16,007 nucleotides of DNA from JBARRS01 sp049644345 (lineage in GTDB: Bacteria; Actinomycetota; Thermoleophilia; Gaiellales; Gaiellaceae). Below are positions 7,821-14,454 of the stretch, in pieces; the stretch's first letter is position 1; each line of letters begins with the position of its first letter. A program made the position numbers and the translations under genes. Under the pieces are notes generated by a model that was given only the letters and a program-made list of their open reading frames with translations, was not told where the DNA came from and did not search any database. Location: assembly GCA_049644345.1 (NCBI GenBank), contig JBARRS010000038.1, forward strand, positions 1 to 16,007, given 5' to 3'.

Positions 7821-9883
7821 GCCTCTTCAACCGTAACGCGCCCGCCCTCGAGCTTCACGTCCCACTGCCGGTCGAACGCGCGGACGCCGGCGAGGCGGAT
7901 CGTCCTCCCGGCCCAAGTGGGCAGCTCCTGGGGCGCAAGCGACTGAAGCTCGTGGCGGCGGCGGTTCGGCTGGAGGCCTAGCAGCGTCTGCAAGAGCAGG
8001 ACCGGCGCGCCCGCCGCCCATGCCTGCGGGCGGGCGGCCGTCGGGTAGGCGATCGGGAACGGCGTCCCGGAGCGCGGCAGCCCCGCGAACACCTCCGGCA
8101 GCTGGTGGTCGAAATACCCGGACGCCGTCAGCATCCGCCGCACGATCCGTTGCGCCTCCGCCCAGCGGCCGTAGCGGGACAGGCCCTGGGCGATCAGCGA
8201 GTTGTCGTGCGGCCAAACGGTGCCGTTGTGGTAGCTCAACGGGCTGTAGCCGGCATCGCCGCTCGACATCGTCCGCACGCCCCAGCCCGACCAGAGCTGC
8301 TCGCTCATCAGCTGGTCGACGACCGCGTCGACCCGCGCGTCCCGAACGATCCCGCTCCAGAGCAGATGGCCGATGTTCGAGCAGAGCGAGTCGACCTGCT
8401 GCTTCTCGCCGTCGAGCGCGAGCACGTAGTAGCCGCCGCGGGCGTCCGTCCAGAACGCGTCGTCGAACCGGCGCCGAAGCTCGTCCGCCTCGCGCTCCAG
8501 CCTCTCGGCGAGGCCCCGGTCCCGCCAGACTTCGCGGGCGAGCTCCGCCACGCGCAGCTTCGCGTCGTAGACATAGCCCTGCACCTCGACCGGAGCGATC
8601 GGCGCCTTTGCCAGCGATCCGTCCGAGAAGCGCTGCGAGTCGCCCGAGTCCTTCCACGACTGGTTCTCGAGACCCCGCTCGGTGCGCCGCTCGTACTCCA
8701 CGAAGCCGTCGCCGTCTCGGTCTCCGTACTCGTCGATCCAGTTGAGCGCCTTCAGCGCCGGCTCGTGGAAGTCGCGCACGAGCGCGGCGTCGTCGGTCCA
8801 GCGCCATACCTCCGAGAGCAGGATCAGGTAGAGCGGCGTCGCGTCGACGGTGCCGTAGTAGGCGCGGAACCAGTGCTCGGCCGCCTTACCGTCGCGAACC
8901 TCGTGGACGATCTTGCCCGGCTCGGCGTCGATCGAGGGATCGTCCTCCTGCGCCTGGAGCTCCGCGAGCACCTCGAGCGCCGTGCGGGCGAGCTCGGGGC
9001 CGAAGAGGAGGGTCTGCAGGCAGGTGATCAGCGTGTCGCGCCCGAAGACGGTCATGAACCATGGCATCCCGGCCGCCGGCAGCCGCCCGACGCGGCTGCC
9101 GCGGCGCATCCGCAGCGAGGCGAGATCCGAGACGGAACGGATGAACGACTGATCGAGGTCGTCCCACTCTGCACGCAGCTGGGGCACGCTCAGGCGCCAT
9201 GCGGCGAGCGAGTCGCGCACACGCGTCATCTCGTCGCCGAGCTGCCGCTCGGCCTGGCGCGGGACGACGTGGTCGCCGTCCAGCGCGGCGATGATGTCGA
9301 GCCGGACGTCCCAGCGGCCGCGCGGCTCGAGCTCGATTCGGTAGGAGACGCGCGAGCCGTCCACCTCCCCGCGCTTCGAGAGGATCACCTGCGTCTGCGC
9401 CGACGCGCCTTCACCGTCTACGAGGACGAACTGGTTGTGCTCGTCGTCGTAGCGGCCTTCGACAGGCTCGGGCAGCGGGTCGGCGCGTTTCGGATCGCCG
9501 AGCGAGAAGTCGTGGGCCTTGACCGAGAGGATGTCCGCGAAGTCCGCCTCGAACTCCAACGCGAGCACGAACGACTGGCGCTCCATGCTCACGTTCTCGA
9601 CCGCGACCTGGTCCTGCATGGCGTCTCCCACGAAACGCTCGCGCGAGATCGCGAGCACGTCGTGCTCGAGCCCTCCGTCGAGCGGGTTGCGCAGGTAGAA
9701 GGCGGCCGAGAAGTAGTCGACCTTGTCGGACGAGAGCAACAGCGGCTTCGCGCCGTTCACGGTCAGCCGCATAGAGGAGAGGAAGCGTGTGTCCGCGCGG
9801 TAGAAGCCGTGCGTCTCTCCGGCGAGGTCTCCCGCCTCGTCGCAGATGCAGAAGGTCGAGCCTTCGAGGATCGTGAGCGCCAT
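7817..9883 (-). CDS. Amylo-alpha-1,6-glucosidase / glycogen debranching-type glycosidase
   Basis: A 688-residue protein with two parts. Residues 1 to about 200 match the beta-rich N-terminal domain of bacterial glycogen debranching enzymes (THGFYRADTRFLSSMRLTVNG). The rest is an (alpha/alpha)6-barrel glycosidase domain: GMPWFMTVFGRDTLI (about 272-286), YYGTVDATPLYL, NQSWKDSGDS (about 405-415), VEVQGYVYDA (about 430-439) and NGTVWPHDNSLIAQG (about 551-566). The conserved acidic residues in these motifs are the probable catalytic and substrate-binding groups by analogy with GH63/GH133-like enzymes. No signal peptide is seen, so it is probably cytosolic. It would act on alpha-glucan branch points or a small glucoside. 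Its ATG overlaps the SDR stop by one base (TGATG), and its stop overlaps the GT4 start. No glycogen synthase or phosphorylase gene is nearby, so a glycogen role is not certain. Confidence 0.87.
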   Translation of the reverse strand: MALTILEGSTFCICDEAGDLAGETHGFYRADTRFLSSMRLTVNGAKPLLLSSDKVDYFSAAFYLRNPLDGGLEHDVLAISRERFVGDAMQDQVAVENVSMERQSFVLALEFEADFADILSVKAHDFSLGDPKRADPLPEPVEGRYDDEHNQFVLVDGEGASAQTQVILSKRGEVDGSRVSYRIELEPRGRWDVRLDIIAALDGDHVVPRQAERQLGDEMTRVRDSLAAWRLSVPQLRAEWDDLDQSFIRSVSDLASLRMRRGSRVGRLPAAGMPWFMTVFGRDTLITCLQTLLFGPELARTALEVLAELQAQEDDPSIDAEPGKIVHEVRDGKAAEHWFRAYYGTVDATPLYLILLSEVWRWTDDAALVRDFHEPALKALNWIDEYGDRDGDGFVEYERRTERGLENQSWKDSGDSQRFSDGSLAKAPIAPVEVQGYVYDAKLRVAELAREVWRDRGLAERLEREADELRRRFDDAFWTDARGGYYVLALDGEKQQVDSLCSNIGHLLWSGIVRDARVDAVVDQLMSEQLWSGWGVRTMSSGDAGYSPLSYHNGTVWPHDNSLIAQGLSRYGRWAEAQRIVRRMLTASGYFDHQLPEVFAGLPRSGTPFPIAYPTAARPQAWAAGAPVLLLQTLLGLQPNRRRHELQSLAPQELPTWAGRTIRLAGVRAFDRQWDVKLEGGRVTVEEA

Positions 9884-10629
9884 CAGCCCTCGCGGAGGAT
9901 GTTTGCTCCGGAGGTCTGCGCGAGCGCCATCACGACGATCTCGTCCACGTTCACGTTCGGCGGTCGCGTGACCGCGAACACAATGCAGTCGGCGACGTCC
10001 TCAGGACGCACCGGCCCTCCAAGAGCGACGTCTTTGTAAACGGCCTTGGCCTTCTCCTCGTCGCCCTTGAAGCGGACCTTCGAGAAGTTGGTCTCGACCA
10101 GGCCCGGGGCGACGAGCGTCACGTGGATCGGCCTGCCGTGAAGGTCGTCGCGGAGCGCCCGCGTGTAGCCGTGGACGGCGAACTTCGAGGCGACGTAGGA
10201 GGAGCCGTTCGCGTACGACCAGATCCCGGCGACGGAGCCGAGGTTGACGATGTGGCCGCCGTCGGCGATGTGCGGCAGGCAGAGGCGGGTCATCCGCATC
10301 AGGCCGAGCACGTTCGTCTCGATCACCGTCCGCTCGTCTTCATCGCTCGACTCCCAGACCGGGTCACGCCCCAGGCCGAGGCCGGCGTTGTTGACGAGGA
10401 CGTCGATCTCGCCGAGCTCCTCGACAACGCGCCGTACGAAGAGGGTGGAGCTCGCCTCGTCGGTGACGTCGAGGTCGTGGACGACGCTGCCGGGCCCCTG
10501 CCAGCCGTCCGTGTGCCGCGAGCCGACGGCGACGCGCGCTCCAGCCTCCTCGAGCGCGCGTGCTGTCGCGGCGCCGATCCCGCTGGAGGCGCCGGTGACG
10601 ATCGCGGTCTTTCCCTCGAGCGAGGCCAA
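9883..10629 (-). CDS. Short-chain dehydrogenase/reductase (SDR), YdfG-like
   Basis: A 248-residue classical SDR. It has the cofactor motif TGASSGIG (residues 12-19), NNAG (80-83), and the catalytic set Ser132 (LGSVAG), Tyr145 and Lys149 (YVASK). HDLDVTD (51-57) is the adenine-binding Asp region. The residue after the second beta strand (GSR, 36-38) suggests NADP preference. The C-terminal part PEDVADCIVFAVTRPPNVNVDEIVV resembles the YdfG/serine-3-dehydrogenase group, which oxidises 3-hydroxy acids or reduces aldehydes and ketones. The start is TTG at 10629; no ATG or GTG lies upstream in frame before the CDF gene's stop region, and the N-terminus SLEGKTAIVTG is of normal length. It begins 13 bases after the CDF stop and ends in a one-base overlap with the glycosidase ATG. 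The substrate is unknown. Confidence 0.9.
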   Translation of the reverse strand: MASLEGKTAIVTGASSGIGAATARALEEAGARVAVGSRHTDGWQGPGSVVHDLDVTDEASSTLFVRRVVEELGEIDVLVNNAGLGLGRDPVWESSDEDERTVIETNVLGLMRMTRLCLPHIADGGHIVNLGSVAGIWSYANGSSYVASKFAVHGYTRALRDDLHGRPIHVTLVAPGLVETNFSKVRFKGDEEKAKAVYKDVALGGPVRPEDVADCIVFAVTRPPNVNVDEIVVMALAQTSGANILREG

Positions 10630-10642
10630 GCCGCGCCAGAGA

Positions 10643-11545
10643 CTAACGACGACTGAGTGGGAGCTCGATCCGCAGGCGGCGGCGCGCCTGCGCGTGCTCG
10701 ACTTGGAGCGTCGTGTGCTCGAGGCCGAAGCGGTCGACGAGCATCGCCGCGAGCGCGCGGCGGGCGTCGTGGCAATCGGCGCCCGGGTCGACGAGTACGT
10801 GCGCCGAGAGCGCCGGAAAGCCGCTTCCGACCGTCCAGACGTGCAGGTCGTGAACCTCGACGACGCCCTCAGCGGCGAGCATCGCCTCCGCGACCTCGCG
10901 CGGATCCAGCTCGCCTGGCGAGGCCTCGAGCAGAATCCGGGTCGACTCGCGAAGGAGGCCGGCGCTCGACCAGAACATCAGCGCGGCGACGGCGAGGCTT
11001 GCGAGCGGATCGAAGCGGTCCCAGCCGGTGGCGAGCACGAGCCCGCCCGCGAGCGCGGTGCCGCCGAACGCCGCCGTGTCGGTGGCGACGTGCAGGAAGG
11101 CGCCGCGAACGTTCAAGCTCGCGCGGCTCGGCCGAGCGAGCAGCGCAGTTGCGGCGAGACTGACGGCGATCCCGGCAAGCGCGACCGCGAGCACGATCCC
11201 TCCCTCGACGTCCGGCGGAGAGATCAGCCGTCTCACCGCCTCGTAGACGATCCAGACCCCGACGAGAACGAGCGCGATCCCGTTCGCCTGCGCGGCGAGG
11301 ATCTCGACCCGGCGGAACCCGTAGGTCCAGGGGCCGCGCGCCGGCCGAGCCGCAACGGTCGCCGCGAAGACGGCGAGCCCGAGCCCTGCGGCGTCGCTCA
11401 GCAGATGCCCGGCGTCGGCGAGCAGGGCAAGCGAGCCTGCGATCGCGCCGGCGGCGATCTCGCCGGCCATCAGCGCGACGATCAGGACAAGCGCGCCGAC
11501 GAGGGCTGCGCGTCCGCGGTCGCCGTGCTCGTGCCCCTGCCCCAC
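10643..11545 (-). CDS. czcD: Cation diffusion facilitator (CzcD/ZnT-like zinc or divalent metal efflux)
   Basis: A 300-residue inner-membrane antiporter of the CDF family with six helices. The N-terminus is His-rich (GQGHEHG). TM2 carries LLADAGHLLSDAAGL with the metal ligands His47 and Asp51; TM5 carries HVATDTAAFGG with His152 and Asp156. This HxxxD/HxxxD site is the zinc-type pattern. The cytosolic C-terminal domain shows DLHVWTVGSGFPALSAHV and a final HTTLQVE, both standard for CzcD. I choose the GTG at 11545, just before the His-rich segment; another in-frame GTG lies three codons upstream at 11554, and the open frame extends much further without homology. The SDR gene follows after 13 bases, so the gene may head that operon, though metal efflux has no obvious link with the sugar enzymes. 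Zinc is the likeliest substrate; cobalt or cadmium are also possible. Confidence 0.92.
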   Translation of the reverse strand: MGQGHEHGDRGRAALVGALVLIVALMAGEIAAGAIAGSLALLADAGHLLSDAAGLGLAVFAATVAARPARGPWTYGFRRVEILAAQANGIALVLVGVWIVYEAVRRLISPPDVEGGIVLAVALAGIAVSLAATALLARPSRASLNVRGAFLHVATDTAAFGGTALAGGLVLATGWDRFDPLASLAVAALMFWSSAGLLRESTRILLEASPGELDPREVAEAMLAAEGVVEVHDLHVWTVGSGFPALSAHVLVDPGADCHDARRALAAMLVDRFGLEHTTLQVEHAQARRRLRIELPLSRR

Positions 11546-11564
11546 GCCCCGCACTAAAGCAGCC

Positions 11565-11783
11565 TCAGCGGCCGCAGGGGAGCTTGAGATAATCCGAAGT
11601 ACGCCGGCCGAGGAGGAGCAGGCGCCGATCGATGCTCCGACAATGGGCCGGCGACTGCGGCGGAGCTTGCACCAAAGAAGGCGCCGGCCGTCCGCGAAAG
11701 AACAGCCCGTCGACGAGTGCGAAGAGAGCGATGAGAACGACCGCAGCAACCAGGAGCCGGTCGAAACCCTGGCGCAGCTTCAT
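11565..11783 (-). CDS. Hypothetical small membrane-anchored protein (72 residues)
   Basis: I do not recognise this protein. It is 72 residues long with a short basic start (MKLRQGFDR), one strong hydrophobic helix (LLVAAVVLIALFALVDGLFF, about residues 10-29), a proline-rich linker, and a basic tail with two cysteines (PAHCRS and LPCGR). It would sit in the membrane with the tail outside. It starts at an ATG nine bases after TAGAGT, a possible leaderless -10 box, and ends 19 bases before the CDF start in the same direction. Reasons to believe it: a clean single-helix design, plausible upstream signal and operon position. Reasons to doubt it: short length and open antisense frames in high-GC DNA. 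A role with the CDF transporter is possible but only guessed. Confidence 0.45.
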   Translation of the reverse strand: MKLRQGFDRLLVAAVVLIALFALVDGLFFRGRPAPSLVQAPPQSPAHCRSIDRRLLLLGRRTSDYLKLPCGR

Positions 11784-11792
11784 CGCAAGCCG

Positions 11793-11798
11793 ACTCTA
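11793..11798 (-). promoter_or_regulatory. Candidate -10 box (TAGAGT) ahead of the small membrane protein and CDF gene
   Basis: On the minus strand TAGAGT fits TANNNT and lies nine bases before the ATG at 11783. If real it could drive the whole minus-strand run from the small protein through the propeller gene. The evidence is pattern and position only. Confidence 0.35.
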
Positions 11799-11835
11799 CG
11801 GCAGATTGTCGACGAAGCCGGTGCTTGCGAGCGTA

Positions 11836-11841
11836 GAGGGG
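11836..11841 (+). promoter_or_regulatory. Ribosome binding site of the GT28 fusion gene
   Basis: GAGGGG lies six bases before the ATG at 11848. This decides the start among several possible upstream in-frame codons. Confidence 0.7.
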
Positions 11842-11847
11842 ATTACG

Positions 11848-13806
11848 ATGCCGCCTCGACCCATGGGCGACAAACCAGCGGTGCGAATCCTGGTGCTCGA
11901 GGCCGAGGAGGGGGAGGGCCACCGCGCCGTCGCGAGCGCGCTCGAAGCCGGCCTCCTTGCCGGCTCGCACCGCGTCGAGGTGATCGTCCGTGACAGCCTC
12001 GACGCCGTCGGCAGGCTCGTTCCCCTCCTGAGCCGCGACCTCTACCGCGTCCAGCTGCGCTGGCTCGCCTGGACCTATGGGCTCGAGTGCCTGCTCTTCA
12101 CTCGATTCCCACCCGGCCGGGCGCTCGCGCGCTTCGGCCTGGCGCTCTTCGGTGGGCGGCCTCTACGTCGCCTGGTCGAGAGTCATCAGCCCGACATCGT
12201 TGTCTCCACTCACCCGGTACCGACGAACGTGATGGGCCACCTGCGGCGTCGCGGAAAGGTTCGAGTGCCGTGCGTCAGCACGATCAGCGACTTCGGCGTT
12301 CACGCGCTCTGGGCCCATCCCGGAATCGACGCTCATCTCGTCGTCCACACCTCGTGCGTGCGCCCTGTCGAGCGCGTAGCGGGGAAGGGCTCCGCGGTAG
12401 TCGCCTCCGGCCTCGTGAAGCCGGACTTCGCACTGTCGCGCACCCAGGCCGAGGCCCGCAGCGCGCTCGATCTTCCGAGTCGAGGACCGGTGGTGGTGAT
12501 CTCCGGCGGAGGCTGGGGCCTCGGACGACTCGAAAGCGCGGTGAGGGCGGCGCTCGGCGTCCCGGACGCGAGCGTCGTCTGCGTCTGCGGCCGCAACGAA
12601 CGCGCGTACGAGCGGGTCTCGCGTGCGTTCGCAGACGAGGCGCGGGTGCGGGTGCTTGCCTTCACCGACCGGATGAGCGACCTCCTCGCCGCGGGGGATG
12701 TGCTCGTTCACGCCACCGGCGGCGTCTCTTGCCTCGAGGCGCTCGCGCGCGGCTGCGCGCTCGTCGCGTACGGGGTACCGCCGGGGCACGCGCGCTGGAA
12801 CGCGAAGGCGCTCGAGAGCTTAGGGCTGGGCCGGACGGCGCGGAGCGAGCCGGAGTTGACGCGTACGCTTGCCCGTCTGACGGGCGAACCTCGGGCGGTT
12901 CCGAGGCTTCTCGCCGCGGTCCCGGCCGCCGCGGCAATCCTCGGCGTGCGGCCGCGGCAGGCGGCTACGCGCGCGCCGAGGATCCGTCGCCGTCTCGCCG
13001 TCACCGCCGTCGCGGCGGGCAGCGTCGTCATGACCGGTTGGACGTTCGCCAGCACGACGCCCTACCCGCGCGTCTTGAGCACGCTGCGGCTGCCGGAGAT
13101 CACGGCGGTCCAGACGGACCGGCCGGAGGTCGGTCTCGTGATCGACGCGCCGCCGACGCTCGTGCCGGTGCTGACCGACCAGCTGGCGCGGGCGAGAGCG
13201 CGGGCCAGCTTCGGCGCTGCGAACTTCCCGCCCCAGCTGGTGAGGCGCCTGGCGGCGCGCGGCGACGAGGCGCTTCCCGCCCTGGACCCCGTTACGCCGC
13301 AGCATTGGCTAGCCGCCGGCAGGGAGCTCCGGCGAGAGGCACGGCAGCTGCGACTGAGCCGCCGTTTCCTCTACCTGCCGCGCGACGGCTTCTCGCTTGG
13401 GGAGTATCTCGCCGCGCTCGACGTGGGCGGCACGCCGATCGTCGGATCGCTGCGCCTTGACGCCGGAGAGTCGCTCGACGAGGGCGTAGACGCCGGTGAC
13501 GTCGTCGTCGTCTCGGTAGGCGTCTCGGCCTCCGCGGCGTCGGAGACGATCACCAAGGTGCTCTCCGTCCTTGGGCGCAGCGGCCTGCGAGCCGTCTCGT
13601 TGTCCGAGCTCCGCGGGTCTCCGGCAAGCACTCGACCTACGGCTTCGGAACGGGCAAGCATCGCCGTTCCGATCAGCACGAGCAGGAGCGAGATCCCGAG
13701 AGCGGTGCGGATCGGAACCCCCGCCGGCCACCGCTCGCCGACAAGCGCAGGCGCGAGCGCGACCGGGACGAGCGTCGTCAAGACGGATACGACGGGGGCG
13801 ACCTGA
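11848..13806 (+). CDS. GT28/MGDG-synthase-like glycosyltransferase fused to a degenerate polysaccharide deacetylase domain
   Basis: A 652-residue fusion. Residues 10 to about 370 resemble MGDG synthase/diacylglycerol glucosyltransferases (MurG superfamily): an N-terminal EEGEGHRAVASAL loop (21-33) like GGGHxxAA, QPDIVVSTHPVPTN, VSTISDFGVHALW, the donor-domain start VVVISGGGWGLG (215-226), and a nucleotide-sugar site ATGGVSCLEALARG (about 289-303) followed by ARWNAKALESLGLG. A basic, hydrophobic stretch (about 376-403) looks like a membrane anchor. Residues about 416-590 follow the NodB deacetylase order but without its catalytic residues: VIDAPP replaces TFDDGP (Asp433 kept, metal Asp gone), no HxxxH, YLPRDG for RPPYG, and VVVSVG for LLLHD. 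The ATG at 11848 has a GAGGGG site. The last 63 residues are antisense to the DMT gene and probably unselected. It may glycosylate a lipid or envelope polymer at the membrane. A second start at 11863 is possible. Confidence 0.8.
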   Translation: MPPRPMGDKPAVRILVLEAEEGEGHRAVASALEAGLLAGSHRVEVIVRDSLDAVGRLVPLLSRDLYRVQLRWLAWTYGLECLLFTRFPPGRALARFGLALFGGRPLRRLVESHQPDIVVSTHPVPTNVMGHLRRRGKVRVPCVSTISDFGVHALWAHPGIDAHLVVHTSCVRPVERVAGKGSAVVASGLVKPDFALSRTQAEARSALDLPSRGPVVVISGGGWGLGRLESAVRAALGVPDASVVCVCGRNERAYERVSRAFADEARVRVLAFTDRMSDLLAAGDVLVHATGGVSCLEALARGCALVAYGVPPGHARWNAKALESLGLGRTARSEPELTRTLARLTGEPRAVPRLLAAVPAAAAILGVRPRQAATRAPRIRRRLAVTAVAAGSVVMTGWTFASTTPYPRVLSTLRLPEITAVQTDRPEVGLVIDAPPTLVPVLTDQLARARARASFGAANFPPQLVRRLAARGDEALPALDPVTPQHWLAAGRELRREARQLRLSRRFLYLPRDGFSLGEYLAALDVGGTPIVGSLRLDAGESLDEGVDAGDVVVVSVGVSASAASETITKVLSVLGRSGLRAVSLSELRGSPASTRPTASERASIAVPISTSRSEIPRAVRIGTPAGHRSPTSAGASATGTSVVKTDTTGAT

Positions 13807-14453
13807 GTTGCCGGCCGCTCCTGCAGCGCCGACATCTCGCTGAGCGTGCCGAGGCCCGCCGCGATCCCCATCAGGACGAGCCACAGGCCAAGGGCGGCCC
13901 AGAAATGACGGGAGTAATCGTCGGCCGCAAACTTCGTCGCGATGCCGTCGGCGGAGTACGCAACGCCGGCGGCGGCCGCGATCACGAGGCCGTGGCGCCT
14001 GCGTGCCACGTACGGGACAAAAGCGAGGGCGAGGAGCGCCGCATAGGCCGCGTCGCCGGCCGGACCGGCGGCGGCAGCTTCCCGTGCCGGGGCAACCGCA
14101 GCGAGCCCTCCAAGCCCGAGCGTGATCGCCGCAACGGAGGTCAGCTCCCTTCGCCCCACCTTCTCGTCGAGCACCGTGACGCCAATCGCAAGAAGCGCGA
14201 TCAGCCCGACCGGGAGCGCGGCCTGGACGAGAGTGAGCGGGGCGAAAAGCAGTGCGAGCGCCTGCAAGCCCCACCCCGCGAGGCCGAGCGCGGTGCCCGC
14301 GATCCAGAGTGGCCGAAACGAGAGGCGGCGCAGCAGCGACGGCCGCAGCGCCTCCTCCCGCGGGGCGAGCCGTGCCTCGAGAGTCTGCAACGCCAAGCCG
14401 GCGGCGTAGAAGCCGGCGGCGCCGACCGCGGCGACGAGTCCGACCACGCGCAT
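13371..14453 (-). CDS. EamA/DMT-type multi-helix membrane transporter
   Basis: A 360-residue membrane protein of the drug/metabolite transporter superfamily. The first 270 residues show about nine to ten hydrophobic helices, beginning MRVVGLVAAVGAAGFYAAG and including the repeated DMT pattern (FAPLTLVQAALPVGLIALL with VLDEKVGRRELT, then QVAPVVSVLTTLVPVALAP with VGERWPAG). Substrate is unknown; some relatives are NIPA-like or simply 'DMT family'. The ATG at 14453 is chosen because the hydrophobic fold begins there and TATCGT lies eight bases upstream; the open frame continues to 14606 but that extension is Arg/Ser/Ala-rich with no homology. Residues about 272-360 (Ser/Thr/Pro/Glu-rich) are antisense to the deacetylase-like domain of the convergent gene and are probably not a folded domain. 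The start codon is one base from that of the divergent deacetylase. Confidence 0.8.
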   Translation of the reverse strand: MRVVGLVAAVGAAGFYAAGLALQTLEARLAPREEALRPSLLRRLSFRPLWIAGTALGLAGWGLQALALLFAPLTLVQAALPVGLIALLAIGVTVLDEKVGRRELTSVAAITLGLGGLAAVAPAREAAAAGPAGDAAYAALLALAFVPYVARRRHGLVIAAAAGVAYSADGIATKFAADDYSRHFWAALGLWLVLMGIAAGLGTLSEMSALQERPATQVAPVVSVLTTLVPVALAPALVGERWPAGVPIRTALGISLLLVLIGTAMLARSEAVGRVLAGDPRSSDNETARRPLRPRTESTLVIVSDAAEAETPTETTTTSPASTPSSSDSPASRRSDPTIGVPPTSSAARYSPSEKPSRGR

Positions 14454-14454
14454 C

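Noticed and set aside
8105..10039. 644-residue plus-strand frame opposite the glycosidase
   Set aside because: Long but motif-free, rich in Arg, Val, Glu and Leu, and fully antisense to a strongly supported gene.
11632..11847. N-terminal extension of the GT28 fusion
   Set aside because: The open frame runs upstream to 11632, but the extension has no domain-like content and the GAGGGG site supports the ATG at 11848.
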